Shown here one piece after another: positions 37,101 to 49,593 of a stretch of DNA of 64,000 nucleotides. The stretch's first letter is position 1; each line of letters begins with the position of its first letter. Source of the stretch: Arbacia lixula (Eukaryota > Echinodermata > Echinoidea > Arbacioida > Arbaciidae). A program made the translations under genes and the position numbers. The stretch spans positions 12,395,395-12,459,394 of the forward strand of contig OZ022577.1 in the NCBI GenBank assembly GCA_963669155.1. The letters are read 5' to 3'. The notes beneath the pieces are model-generated. The model worked only from the letters and a program-made list of their open reading frames with translations. It did not search any database and had not been told where the DNA came from.

Positions 37101-40100
37101 AAATATCCTACCTACTAGATGATAAAATCAATGACATTTTTGCATGATCAATCACTTTCATCAAAGTATCTGATTAACTGCAAGCAACTATCATGATCTA
37201 TCATAAATGACAAAACTACAAATATGTCAGAGATCAAACAATGTGTTTATAGATGAACTCTTTATTTTTGCTGTTACTCTCCATAGAAATAGATCAATAG
37301 ATCAATCTGAATGAGCAGAAGAAAAATAAACCATTCAATTCTTTGAATAAATATGTATCTTCTGGGACTAAAAGCAATGAAATGATTTATTGCAAATGGT
37401 GCATAAGATACATATTATATGGCTTATGACTTAAACATTTGAACTCCTATGGTTTATGCCTTAAAAACTGAACTTTTGGACTAAAAACGTACTTAACTGC
37501 CCTATTAAGAATTGAGATACATGGAAAAACAGCAATACAAATTTTGACCACACAATACTCACAGATTGAGCCTAATACAGATCATCTTTTTAATGCCATA
37601 TATATATATTCAAGTTGGTTTAGATTAAATACTGGTAACATAAGAAGCACACATTGAACAGAGGCATAAATACACATGAAAGATCTGACACAGAGATAGA
37701 TAAAGAGAGATAGATAAAGAGAGTATTGTACCTGGTAGGTATTCCCCATATATTTCAGTTTAGTTACACAAACAGTGCACACTGAAAACACAAGCTCAAA
37801 GACAAAGAAAAATGTAGATATTCCCCAAATATCTGACTGTGCTTAAAAGTTCCTTCTCAATCACACCATGCAAAGAAGTGTTATTATTGCACATGCGCAA
37901 GGTAGCTTCTCATGTAGTCTGATCCGCAGACTCACAAATTAAAATAAGTGTCATTATCTTTCTAACTTCCACACAGGTTTTTACATCTGCTTATAACAAA
38001 TTCTCCAGAGATGGATGGCCAACTATGTGATGGTGGCATTAATCTGCCCTAATCTGACAAAAGGAAGCAACTAACAGAATAGACTTTTCTTGTAAATGAG
38101 CAAAATGTGTCTGTCACTTGCACTGGCATCAGTGCAACACCACATCATGTTAGATTGAATATCTCGCAGCAAGATTAATATTTCTTGTCCAGATTTTGGC
38201 TGTATGTAAGGAATGCTGGGTACAATCTATCAACATCAATAACCCAGATTTGAGTGAGTTGTCACTTGCTTCCTTTTGTGAGAGTAGGGCAGTATTAGTA
38301 TCGTTATCCATCTTTTGTTTTCATAACATAACATACACAGAATATTTGCTTACTATGTGATGGTGGTAGGCTCAATGACCAGGTTTCCATTGCGCTTGTC
38401 GACCTTGGCGTGCTTGGTGTTGAGGTCCTTGGCAGCAATGGTGAGGAGGCTGATGAAGCCCTGGTCGTCACCAAAGAGAATAGTGTCCTCGTGGAGGTTG
38501 CCTGTGTGAGGCACATGGACCAGGCACTGGACTGAGTTGTCAGTGGGCTTGATGCAGAAGATGTTCTGTCAGGCAAGAAGAAGAAATGGAATAGTTCAGG
38601 GACATCAAGATGTTATATTATATTGCTAATTTACATTATTGTGAGAGGATCTTATACCTCCATACAGACAGTTCTATAGTAGCCTGTGGTACATGCCCAG
38701 CAAGGCTGCTAGAGTTGTCAGGGAAGAATCCTCAAATTAGTTTTCTTTATTCATGAATCTGTTGAGCTGTAGAATATATAGAGCTGTATGCTTGGCTCTT
38801 GGAGAGAGTTCATACATGTTGGGTTTTAAGACAAGAGGTAGAATATGGATAGTGGAGTGCATCAGGGCCTGAAGTCTTTGCTTTTAATAGTGGTGGACTA
38901 TCAAAGGGCAGTGATAACAAGGTGATTTGAATAAAATGATATATTAATGAGAATTTCAATATATCAAATACTAACTAAAACAACAACAAATTTGACAATG
39001 CTCACTTTCCGAGTAACACTTCTTTCCATATTTAAAGTTAGAACCCTCTCAATAAGGACATAAACCAACTTTTTTCCTACCTGGTTCTTCCCTTTTGCCC
39101 GATGATCCCAAACACAAATACTCCTCTCAGTACAGCAGGCAACCCTCCGCAGACTTGGTAAATAGTCCACTCCAGTCACCCAGCAAGTCTCCTGTGAGTG
39201 GCAGCAAACAAACATGAAGTTAGCCTGGCTTCCAGGCTGTTGGGCATTTCAATCCAACTACAGTATTCAATAAACAGGTCTGGCTGCAGTAGACTTTTCA
39301 TTCCCAATTCCTTCTCCGCATCAAGGGAGAAAAATTGAGAAGTAAAAATTGACTGGTCATGTGAGTACTAGATTCCTATCTTTAAATCTGAATTAGTCAT
39401 GTCCAAAAGCCTGAAGGTCAGGCTAACCTAACATGAAGTATGCAGACAAAACATCGGTGAAGGATAGGGGCAAGGGCTAATATCTATGTTTTGTCAGCAA
39501 ATATAAATTTCATTGTAGCTTCCAAAATGATGATGTTAACAGTATAGCTAGTTAAATGATTGCCATATTCTTTCAGGGCTGTTCCCCGGGTTACCAAAAA
39601 AAAGCTTCAGGAGGTGTGAATAGCCTTGTATAAACTCATGCTCTTCACTTGTTCCATTTAGTATTAGAGTGTCTCTTTGCTTTGTAGGTGCATGCGCCAG
39701 GATGGCTTTACTTCTGGCAGACACAACAGGCAAAGTAGTGACCTAAGGTATTGTGAGGTGCATCAAATATAGAACCATTTGCCTAACAGGACATAAGCTT
39801 TGGTACAAAAAATAAGTGGATGTAGAAAACAGGGATTGATTACTTCAGACAATGAATACAATTTTTAGCACAACACATAATAACAGTCTGTATTAAATGG
39901 TGTTGAAAACTCCACATAAATATATCAAATTAATTTCTGGTATTGCAGCTCATGTTCTACCACTTCCATGACATCATATTTATCATTTTGTTATGTTTTA
40001 TGTTGATCTGAGTCGCATTTTGGTTTACAGCCTCGTCATATGTATTTGTTTGTATAATATGTGTCATGTTACTCTGTATTATTGTATTATTTGTATACAG

Positions 40101-43100
40101 GGCCTCCAGGGAGAATCATGCAAGCTCACTAATGGGACTACCCTGTTAAAAAATGCCTACCGGGTACATTTTTTTTTTGTAATTTCCTTGATTTCTTCCA
40201 TCTCCTTGTGTGTACTTAGAACAAATCAGCGTGGAACCATAATTCATCAGGTCCTTTGCATTTCAGTTTTGTTTAACTTTGGCAAACATTCCAAGAAGGC
40301 CCTTCACAGCTGGCGACAGAAAGGAGTTCCTTGGCGCCATTTTGGGAGACATTGATATAATCAATCAAAAGACTGTTATCTATATAATCTCAAAGATCAA
40401 ACAATACAACAACACATAATTGCAAGTAAAGTAAAAAAAAAAAAAAAAAATCATTCCCCAGTTTAAAGATTAAATTGAAAAATAGAAAGATAAGAATCTT
40501 AAACTATGTGTAGGCTGTAGCTACATTTCAGAAATCTAACAATATCTTAATTATCAGGCTTGGTGAAAAAATGTATTATGCAAAGAATTGCTCGAACACG
40601 TAATTATTTTCACCGATCATTGTTAGACATTCTTATATATGCAAGTTCATGACAAAAAATCTAACAAATCTAAATTCTTTTTTAAAGATATCTGTTAATT
40701 TGGTTACAATAAATACAACACATTGTCTTCATTCTTAATTATCAAGAAGCTCTGCTTCATCTTCAGTTCTTGTGTGGAAATGCAAGATGCAACATGATCA
40801 GCTTTACTCATTTTCACCTCTCAATGGCTCATAGTAACCGTGAATAGGAGTAGTGCATCTACTTAGGAGAAGTAGGAGAGGCTATAAGTAACATAATATA
40901 CCCTGGGATTTCCAACAAAGAGAGTCCAATCCAAAGAATTTTACAACATTTGAATGGCAGAAAAGCTTGACCATTGTTCCCACTCTGTGAGAATAATCTA
41001 TTGTTTGCGGATTGGATTACAACACCCAGGTAAACAAGAGCTGCATAGACAGGCTGTTCTATTTTGGGGAAGGCTAAGTGTTTGTGAAGTAAGTGTAATC
41101 CATTGAAAGGGGAGCTGCAGAGAACCCCTGTTTTGGATATTTTCAGGTGCATGCTTCTATTGGGGCATAGCAGGAAACAAACAATGTGGCTCAATGGTAA
41201 TGGTGTAGTAGTACTCACAGGTCTAAAATGGAAACTAGTCAGAAATATGTAGTTTCTAACATTATTTTTTTTTTCTGAATGAAATCATAATCTAAATCAA
41301 GTAATCAATTCATTAAGTCTCTGATTAATTGTACTTCAGTGATTTTAATCGCCTACCTTAGCAGGTTTTATGTTGATGTTTCCCATATTATATATTCATG
41401 TAATATATAAGCATGATATACTTCTATCTTGAAAATGTACATATGATCTTGTGCACTTCACATATCCATAGCAACAGAGAACAAACAGGATTTAAGGGAC
41501 AAGTTCTGCAGTAAAAAGGAGTCAGAAATATGTAAATCGCTATGTACACTTCTCTCATAACAATGGATAACTATTAAACTTCTTCATACACAAATAGTTA
41601 TCTTACACATACCATACTTAGCATTTCACAGGTCCATGACAACAGACAGCACAAATGCTGTACTTTACTAAATTAAGTTCAAAATAGGCAGTTGCTTTGT
41701 ACGTATATATCATATAATGGAATGTATAAAATGATTACTCATATTTTACTGTTACATGCATTCAATCTATAAATATCAATAAAAGAGGATTTGTGTCAAA
41801 TGAAATTAAACATAGAAGGCACTCTGTACATGACCAATGATAGCTTTCTGTTTGATACTTCACTATGCACAAGTACAACTCATTCCATTGGAAGCACACA
41901 CTCGATTCATGAGATTAAGTTACTGTCGTTGGTAATTTACAATGGATCAAATGTTGCAGGTATGTTTGCAGTTCTATTAAATTGGGTAAAAGTACATATT
42001 ATCCATCCAAAAACTCACAATATTTTATGATTATTAAATACTGAAAACTACTCTAAAACAACATCTAGTATACATCAAATACAATGAAAAAATATAACTC
42101 AACTCTCTTTTCTTCTGTTTCCCATGAATATTGCAGTGGATATATACAATGAATATTGCAGTCACATGGAAGTCTTACAGACTGCTTTATTATTTGTAAA
42201 TACTTTTGTTTAACAATAAAAATCACACTATACTTACATTCACATCACAACATGCTTGTAACCTCAGTGTCTGTATTGTACAAAAACAATATGGAAGTTA
42301 AAAATCATTGAACACAACATATTTCAATAAGAGTTAAAACATGCAATGCAAACTTAAACAATCCATTAATTCAACCCAATCAATAACAATTGATTCAACA
42401 GAATGCTTGACATACAATTGAAAGAAATTAAACAAAGTGCAATTACCACACACTGAATTAAAATGTGATACAATTGTGACTTCTGTTCACAAAATAGACA
42501 TACCGGTACCTAGTAATCTACGAAATACATATTGTAAAACTCACCTATAAAATCACTACAAAGGTAATTTTTCTTACATATGCTGTATAGTATATTGTAC
42601 AACATGCTTCTGTATATTACAGTTATGTCAAGCTTAAAAATAGCCCTCGTAAATCTTTTTGTAGTTTTCCCCAACCTTTCCCTGTTCTATAGGATTTGCG
42701 TGTACTTCTTTTTATAAAAGAGCATCATTACCACATAACACAAAGCTAACAACATTCTAATTGGTCACTTAGACCTTAATTACCTTGCAATTCCAGACAG
42801 ATATAACACCCTTCTGCGAGGCGGCAAGATAAACATCGACCTGAGGCACACAAGTAGCTGAATGAATGACATCTCTTCGCTTTCGGTCACCTTGAAAGGA
42901 GAAATGGCAAAGAGAAAGAGGAATCAATTTACACCTCATTGCAAATGGCCTTGATTGAACATGGCCGGAAGCAAATACATGAAACAGCCTTGAAAAAGAT
43001 TCACACAAACAATCTTGTCAGAGAGATGAAAGAGGAAAAAGATACAATTTTAGTAGAAAGAGAAGATCACAAAATAACAAAATATGTGCATAAAAGAAGG

Positions 43101-44737
43101 AAAGGAAGATGTCACAAGAGAACAAGAGAAAGACACAAATTACATAATGAACAGAGAAAATAAGCTAAACAATGACAAAGAAAGTGAGAGGATGAACAGG
43201 ATGGGTCGAAAACATATCAACAGAAATGAGAAAAGATAGAGAAGGTGAATTACAAAACAACACAATAAGATAAAAAGATACAAATCAATCAAATGATTAA
43301 AAGATTATTTGAATTGAGAACATACAATAAACAAGAAAGCAAAGAAGAAATAGCAAAATAGAACATGAAAAAAGTATTCTGAAAAAGAAAACGATTTACC
43401 AGCTGCCTCTCCAACTCTTTGTTTCTTGGAGACAGTGAAGACACTGATGTCTTCAGCGTGGGCTTGTTCTGGCTCATCCCCCGCAGACTGGAAGTATCCA
43501 AACAGCTAGGGAGGTACAACAAAACAAAAGTGTTCAAGAGTGATGATGGGGGTATCAAATCACATGGATGGACAGGTAAATTTTAAAAGCTTTTTTTAAA
43601 CATAATGCTTGTTTCATTTTGCACATCTCTTAGCCTGTCCACTATCAAACACGAAATACATTTACTAAATCTTTTGTAAATAGTGTTCAAACAAAAGCAC
43701 AATAAGAGATGCCTAACATAATATTTAATCAAAATTAATTTTGCTGTAACTACCTAAATCATTTCAAAAAGAAGAAACATGAATCGCATTTTGATACAAA
43801 CAAATATGGTTTTGCTACAGGGATCATTTGTTGGCACATTGTGAGGGGGCGTTCCATTCCAAGCTATCATCAAGCTTACCTCACTCCAGTCGACTTTTGC
43901 ATCAGGATTGTTGCTAATCTTTCTGAAGATGGATTTGAGGTCTGTGCTTCTGATGTCAGGACCAAACAGAGCTTGGATTGAGTCACAGAATGTATCAAAT
44001 CGCAAGTTTTCTGAAAATAGAAACAATGGAATATGTTACAAATGCAGTAGATTTATCTATGAATCTGAGTGGAATTAGACTATATAGCATGCAACATTCA
44101 GATCATAATTTAGTTCATATGTACGTCTGGATGAATACAAATACTTATGACCAAACAAAATGAGAGCAAACTCCAAACAAATTGAATTTTAAAAAAGAGG
44201 AAAATCACCAAAACAAATGGTACAAATCAAGAAAAGTGACAAATAAGAAAGTTACATGATTCAAAATTCGTACTCACAAACTCATGACAGGTTAATAGTG
44301 GCATGTTGCTACAAACATTGTTTAGTTTTCTTTAACAGCAACTGCAATGTTTAAATGTCTGATTCTGGAGAGGTCCATCTGATTGGTGTGTTTTGGATTG
44401 TTAAGATCTTCAACACATTAATAAAAATGTAATTAACAGAATTAGGGTAATGCTAATTAGAGGAACACAATGTAAAAAGGGTGAAAGCTGGTAGCTGCCA
44501 TCTAATCGCTCAGCTACTGTATGTATCTCCAGTTAGCAATCTCGACTGAAAGCCGCTGAACAACAGACGGTACATACCATTGATGGCCTGCCGCCGCTCC
44601 TCTGCACTCGCCTCGCTGTCTTGCTGGGTCAGTCTCGCAATCAGCTCCTCGAACTGTTCCAATTTATGCTTAAAAGTGTTCGTGGTATACGGCCTGGGGA
44701 GGCCTCCCGATGCCTTCTCGGCTGCTTTGGACATCAT
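24532..44737 (-). CDS. WDR64-like WD40-repeat protein with N-terminal EF-hand-like segment (25 coding exons)
   Basis: Exons in transcript order: 44578-44737 (A), 43880-44010 (B), 43400-43505 (C), 42784-42890 (D), 42238-42270 (33-nt microexon), 39081-39191 (E), 38354-38565 (F), 36889-37029 (G), 36091-36310 (H), 34343-34469 (I), 33592-33740 (J), 33152-33275 (K), 32825-33015 (L), 32199-32435 (M), 31815-31939 (N), 31219-31347 (O), 30196-30322 (P), 29022-29309 (Q), 28535-28640 (R), 28097-28158 (S), 27625-27737 (T), 26727-26939 (U), 25938-26115 (V), 25059-25196 (W), 24532-24627 (X). All phases agree, giving 1207 aa. An in-frame TAA precedes the ATG. An EF-hand-like segment (about 58-97, NPDAKVDWSE) is followed by WD repeats: SVWNCK, CVWDHRAKGK, VRIWHPH, FRIWDIH, LDVWPLT, KVWELESG, KVWDFGSG, LMWDISRG, RFWTVE, SGSTDGSVRVW. 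Exon M is Pro/Ser/Gly-rich, P has a basic KKLTSKKR and Q is very acidic. The layout best fits WDR64, with WDR49/EFCAB8 relatives as alternatives. No catalytic function is known; a ciliary or sperm scaffold role is inferred. Confidence 0.88.
24716..24985. repeat. (GAT)n repeat between the last two WDR64-like exons
   Basis: Imperfect GATGAT repeat with a pure stretch at about 24919-24956. Confidence 0.9.
27451..27610 (-). pseudogene. Two decayed copies of the 3' end of exon T with intact donors
   Basis: In the first copy the minus strand reads ISGSTD-stop-SV then CAG/GTATGT; exon T reads ISGSTDGSVR then CAG/GTAGGT. The second copy near 27551 keeps TCAG/GTATGT but little coding text. Both donors match the consensus better than the true one. 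Confidence 0.75.
30310..30577 (-). repeat. 134-bp tandem duplication spanning the acceptor of exon P
   Basis: Copy 1 (30310-30443) holds the first 13 bases of exon P, its acceptor CTTATAG and 120 bases of intron. Copy 2 (30444-30577) is more than 90% identical and keeps the acceptor (30457-30458). The two copies lie head to tail. Confidence 0.85.
31052..31072 (-). repeat. Duplicated donor end of exon O
   Basis: CGCTTTCATCAAGTAAGT, the last 11 exon bases plus donor of exon O, is repeated about 165 bases downstream in the intron. Flanking text is also repeated (CTCTTGTTGGT near 30970 and 31200). Confidence 0.6.
32763..32792. repeat. (GA)n microsatellite
   Basis: About 15 AG units, 30 bases downstream of the donor of WDR64-like exon L. 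Confidence 0.9.
33786..33824 (-). pseudogene. Decayed copy of the 5' part of exon J
   Basis: The minus strand reads LDM-stop-PLTRTV where exon J reads LDVWPLTRTV; again the Trp codon TGG has become TGA. It lies about 45 bases upstream of exon J's acceptor. Confidence 0.65.
33844..34096. mobile_element. MITE family with CTGCCCTA ends, copy in WDR64-like intron I/J
   Basis: About 250 bp, related over its whole length in inverted orientation to 38044-38292. Terminal inverted text is CTGTCCTACTTTGACAAAAG at the left and CTTTGAAAAAAGGG-type complement at the right. No ORF. Confidence 0.6.
34113..34177. repeat. (GT)n plus (GA)n compound microsatellite
   Basis: GT units followed by about 22 GA units, next to the MITE at 33844-34096. 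Confidence 0.9.
34611..34860 (-). pseudogene. Two decayed copies of exon I of the WDR64-like gene
   Basis: The first copy (34611-34669) has acceptor TACAG and, in the original frame, reads VVRI-stop-DSHTVTSLEVFTENE. True exon I reads VFRIWDIHTLTSLQVFTDNE, so TGG (Trp) has become TAG. The second, more decayed copy is at about 34815-34860. Intron sequence between them is also repeated (CATATGAATTTGG, GTAAACAAAA), giving a tandem unit of about 200 bp. Confidence 0.75.
35595..36062 (-). pseudogene. Four more exon-I-derived units in tandem
   Basis: Units near 35600, 35740, 35880 and 36020 each carry a version of exon I read as DIHAITSLQVF followed by a stop in the last two. A linker of about 140 bp (GAATAAGATCCTTCAGCAAA) separates them. 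The last two units are nearly identical, so duplication or gene conversion is recent. They precede exon I in transcript order. Confidence 0.7.
36364..36475 (+). repeat. Dispersed repeat, inverted relative to 40752-40850
   Basis: TCATGTTGCATCTTGCATTT and CCACACAAGAACTGAAGATG recur as the reverse complement near 40752-40815, with weaker similarity extending to about 100 bases. Both copies lie in WDR64-like introns. Identity of the element is unknown. Confidence 0.6.
38044..38292. mobile_element. MITE family with CTGCCCTA ends, copy in WDR64-like intron F/G
   Basis: CTGCCCTAATCTGACAAAAG at the left is mirrored by CTTTTGTGAGAGTAGGGCAG at the right (arms of about 35 bases). It aligns with the reverse complement of 33844-34096, including a shared GAAATATTAATCTTGCTGC core. 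Confidence 0.65.
42238..42270 (-). other. 33-nt in-frame microexon of the WDR64-like gene
   Basis: It lies between acceptor ATACAG and donor GTAAGT and encodes TLRLQACCDVN in phase 0. Without it the joined peptide goes from SVWNCK directly to ETCWVTGVDYLP, about eleven residues shorter than a normal WD40 inter-blade spacing. The flanking exons end and begin in phase 0, so skipping it would keep the frame. Confidence 0.8.
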
Positions 44738-46384
44738 GGCGATCAGAGAAGTTTACCTCCCATCTACATACTTCAGCATTTTATCACATTTGAAGGCTTT
44801 GATCCTGGTACTGGTAGATCTTTATTTTGATTTAATACAAGTACGACTGGTGTTAAGCTCCAGCGCCGGTCCGGGCTAAATGAAGGCGCTACTAGTACAG
44901 GTGCCCACTGGTGGTAGTTTCCAACTGTTTTCTTGCCACTCACCTGCCACTCACGATCGTATTTTTCAATACCGTGGAATCTAATACCAGGCTGAACTCT
45001 AGGCATCAGTATATCACGAAACTTTTTTTTATTTTCCGTCAAAGAACAAATATCTTTCCACAATTTCTGAAGTTCGTGAAATCTTTCTACGAGTCGTCAC
45101 ACTCACCTAGCGCACTACTACTGCACCGCCAGTCAATATTTGCGATCGTACAGGTGTCGTCTGCATGCAAGTTTTGGGCCTCGGCTCCCCCGCGCGGAGC
45201 CGGCTGGTATGCATTACACGCATGGTGTACGCTCGGCGATTGATCGACGTACGAACGAAGACCTTCGCGCGACCTCACGTAGCGTGTTGTCACTATGGCA
45301 ATCCACCGGAGCCGATGTCCCCCGCATTGGACCGTGCATACCCAGTCAAGTGGATTCGAGATGAATGCTTAGACGTCACACAATAGCGGTTTCACGGATC
45401 TGCCATTGTGCGGAAAGTCGCATAGAGATTAAGTTGTTCAACAAATGACTTTCCCTCGCTCTCGGCGTGGCAATCGATTTTCTTGTTATGAGACATTTTC
45501 AATGACACCATTGGTTCACTTTCCCTTTCAGCTTGACAGCGCTTGGGGCGATGATAATAACACGGCTATTAAGCTATTGTGCTCTTCACGGGTTCGCAAA
45601 CTCGCCTTGTCATTGATGGTCACTTAATTGGAAATGAAAAACAAACACGATGAATGCCTGGAAGATTTCCTTGTTTCTACTACAGTAGATTCATTTAATC
45701 GAAGCTCACAGTAAGGAGAATGAAACCTAGTTAAACATATAGTTGCACTGATTAAAAGTATACAAATCAGATAAACAAATTGGCAAAAGTTGAGAACAAT
45801 CATCCATATACTATCATAATTAATCATTTGTATTTAAAAATCCTAGTCGCTAGCCCTGAAATCTTTCCCTGTAAACCCAAAGTAGACGATTATTTGTGCT
45901 TTGGGTATTGTCTTGTGTAGACTATACAACACTAGACTTTTGTACATAACAATAATGTTGCAATTCTGCAAATCATGATTTTTCAAAACTCGTGTTCCAT
46001 ATGATAGGCTATGTATAATTTGTCTAATCCTACCGATCTGCTTCTTTTGTTTTGCCTTTATTCAATTCAACTTAGGCATTTTATCAGGGCAGATTTCATT
46101 CTTCTGTCAGAGGAGTTACATATGAAATATGCAGAACTTGTGCTAGCACATACCAGTTCATTTTTTTCAGCAAAGTCTGCATCAACATTTTCCAAGAAAA
46201 GATTTTAGTGCAGGTCTAACCATTTTCAGATACTTCAAACTTCGGTATGTATCTCTTTGCGTGATCAGCCTCCTATATAAAGTGCAGGCATGTTATGATA
46301 TAAAATGACATCAACACAATAAAGATGTAACTCTGTACTGTATCAATATGATTGTAAGCTGGAATGAGGGTCCAAAAAATAATT

Positions 46385-46830
46385 CATGAGACCTCAAACT
46401 ACTCTCCTCTGCTTCCACTATGTGTGTCTAGTACGTCTATGTCTCCTCTTTCTTCCTATATCCCTCTACCGCTTTTATCTAGCTCGATCCCTTCCACCCC
46501 AGCTCTCACCCACACGTTTCCCCTCTGCCCCCCCCCCCCCACACACACACCCATAGTCTCTCTCTCTTTTCCTCCACCAAGACTGTCTGTCTCTCTCATC
46601 TCAGCCATCTCCCTTTCCAATGTAGACTTCATTTCTCTCCGTTTCCCCCCACCTCTGACTCCTTTGACTTTCTAGCTCCCTTCCCCCCCCCCTCTCTCTT
46701 TCTACTTCTCTTTCCCCCCTCTCTTTTTCCTTTCTTTTCCCCTCTTTCCCGCTCTCTCCCCCCTCTCTCTGCTTTGTTCTATTTGTCTCCCACACTCTGC
46801 TTATCTGCCTGCCTGTCTATCTGTCTGTCT
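46385..46830 (+). repeat. CT-rich low-complexity region upstream of the WDR64-like gene
   Basis: About 450 bases of pyrimidine-rich text with poly-C runs and CTGTCTGTCT. No gene is seen in it. Confidence 0.8.
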
Positions 46831-49587
46831 CCCTTCCATCTAATTCACTCACTACAAGGAAATTACTTATCCATTAAAACAAACTTGGTTAAAATATTAA
46901 AATAAAGGCTAATTAACATAACCATGAAATCAACCATGCAAACTATATTAGCCCAATTCTTTGTTAAGTAAAAATAAGGTACAAAAACATAAAGAACACA
47001 AAAACAATTGAGGAAATATTTTGTCTACATATTGTACAGGTAATCAATATTTATTATTAAAACAGTAAATTATCAATTGTCTACATGAGTCACATTTATG
47101 TACAAAGGCATTGAGAAAGAAAGAGACTACAACATGAATGTTTCATTTTCAGCAAATAAAATAAAGTCAGAATATCATATGGAAGGGTGGTAGTTAAACT
47201 TTTGATCCCTGCAACAAAAATGGTGGTATTATCTTTTTCTTCCTAAATTGACAGTTTTAATAATGGTCTGCACTTCTTTTTTATTTTCTCCTCACAAGCA
47301 GCATAGGCTACACCAATATGGAAATTAGCAACCCACCAAAAAAAACAAAAAAAAACAAAAACAGAAAAGCAGAACAACAGCAACAACAACCTTCAGTAAA
47401 ATTCCCATTTCCAATAACTAATAACACATCGTCAAACATGTTGAGTAGCAATTGGAAAGACAGTCAACATGTCGTTTTGATTCCTTTTGAAGAAATGCAT
47501 TATGTATACAAAAACATTAAACTCATGAAGCAAACTTCAATGATGATGCCTCTATCTTTGTCAGATGTTTAAAGGAATGTTTTAATGTACAGAACATGTG
47601 TTGTTTTGTCACACTGTGACATTCATTTAAATATTTTCAAAATTAAAAAGTATCACAAATAACAAGTGCATAAATAATGTTTGAGAAGTTACATATGTGA
47701 CAAAATACCTAAAATGTGTCAAATATAGAACAATTGACACATTGACATAACAGAAAATAGCAAAAATAATATCAATTCAATCCTACCTTTTTATGTGAAC
47801 TACTTTGTACTACAAACACATGAACATTACATTTATTTAAAAAGGAATAAAACCATGGTAAGTAGTTGAACTTCATACAAGTAGAAAAAAATCAGATGAA
47901 TCATAATGAGGTAATTTGTATTTAACCATTAATATTGGCCTGTTGTCTTGTTCTGTAGATTAAAGGTAGACATGTGATGTCATGCTGACTTGTATTGTTT
48001 TCTTTAGACATGGTACACACAGACAATGACGAGTCCTTACAGTACCATATGCCATTGCAGACCATGTATGGTATTGCAAAAGAGTATCGTGACGATATGC
48101 AAATGCCCTCTGTGCCATTCTCGCAAATATTGCCACATATTTAGGCAAGAAAGTTCACAATTGTAATCTATTTATATTTAATGATTTTCAAAAATTCACA
48201 AAATCCTTATAACATATTTGCCTTTGTCTGATCTGTTTCTCTAATTTTGATACCATTCCTAGACCCCATAGTTCATAAAGTGATGCAACCGATCGACTAA
48301 TAAATTGTACAATCAATCTATTGATCATACAATTGTGATTAATCTGTACCACAATGAAGTTGTAATGGAAATCAATTGCAACCTGCAATGATTATCATGA
48401 CTTGTGTGGAACTACCGGTATTGTAACTATAGGATTGATGCAAATATACACATTGGCTCAGACTTATTACATGTAGATATCAGGAATAGTACGTTAAGTG
48501 GAGAGTTGCAAACAAAACTTTGTAATAATTGTGATACTTTATTGTACTCGTCCATAAACTGATATCAAAATGGTGCTTTAAGTGTCATGTTGTACATTGC
48601 GCAATGCAGGAATAAAATACTTGAGTTCAGTTCTTTTAGCCAAAATTTTATCTCTTGAATGCTTGCATAAGAGAAGAACTAAGTTTAAAGTCAATGTAAT
48701 GATTTTGTGAGCAGGAAATTATCTCTGTAAAATCAATGCAACCAATTGATGAAAATTTGAGGAAATTGTGCAAGTATTGAAAATACTATTTATGAGCTGT
48801 GACAACCATTACGGGTTTCTGATCAAATTCAAATCAACTCATAATTTGATATTTTCGCACTCTTTGCTCATCCATCGTATGATACTAACAGGCAACAAGC
48901 ACATTCTTGCATATACAGTCTTTACCATTTACTTGTGTAAAAAAGTGTAAAATATGATGTTTCTTGTGTCTCATGTTCTCCTTCTGCTTTGCCAACTTGT
49001 CCATAAATGCTAACAAGTTTGACTTCAGGATGCACAAGAATATCAACTTGAATACCGGTACTGTGTTCTGTGTCTCATCTAAATCTGCTGGCTTACCATT
49101 GTAACGACCATTCAATTCAAAGGACATAATAACATTTAAGTATGATGAGCTATTTCAACGACTACTACAATTACTATCCAGAATTTATATTCTGTCTGTT
49201 TGCCCTCATTACATATTGTGTGAAGGAACGTAACATAATTTTAGTCTGATTCTTTGTAGAAGGCTATTTATGCAGAAATTTTCCTGCAATTTCATCTACA
49301 TGATGATATCATATAACGGAACATACAACTGAATTCCATCAAAGAATAGCATTTCATCGGAAGATGATTATGCAAATGTCATCGTCTTGTCTATATTTGG
49401 TGTACTTCATTTGCCAGAAAAATCGTGAAACATAATGAAATTTCCAAAAATTGTATTTATTGCAATTTGTGATGCAACCATTTAATTCTTTTTGAATCCA
49501 TATATATTGCTCCCCTTTGTATTTTGCTGTGAAACTTTTTAAATATTTGCTTCTTGTTGTTATGGGGAAATTACAATGAAATATTTG

Positions 49588-49593
49588 TTTATT
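49588..49593 (-). terminator. Candidate poly(A) signal for presenilin
   Basis: AATAAA on the minus strand about 255 bases after the presenilin stop. Another lies at 49456-49461, so alternative 3' ends are possible. Confidence 0.35.

Noticed and set aside
40859-41218. 119-codon ORF on -
   Set aside because: Not similar to any transposase or reverse transcriptase I know, lies in an intron, and has no splice-compatible role in the WDR64-like frame.
41354-41400. Alternative microexon near 41360 for the WDR64-like gene
   Set aside because: It has a donor-like GTAGGC but no acceptor close by; the 42238-42270 exon gives the expected peptide with both splice signals.
45087-45386. Short GC-rich ORFs on both strands
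   Set aside because: Best explained by CpG-rich promoter DNA; no recognisable domain.
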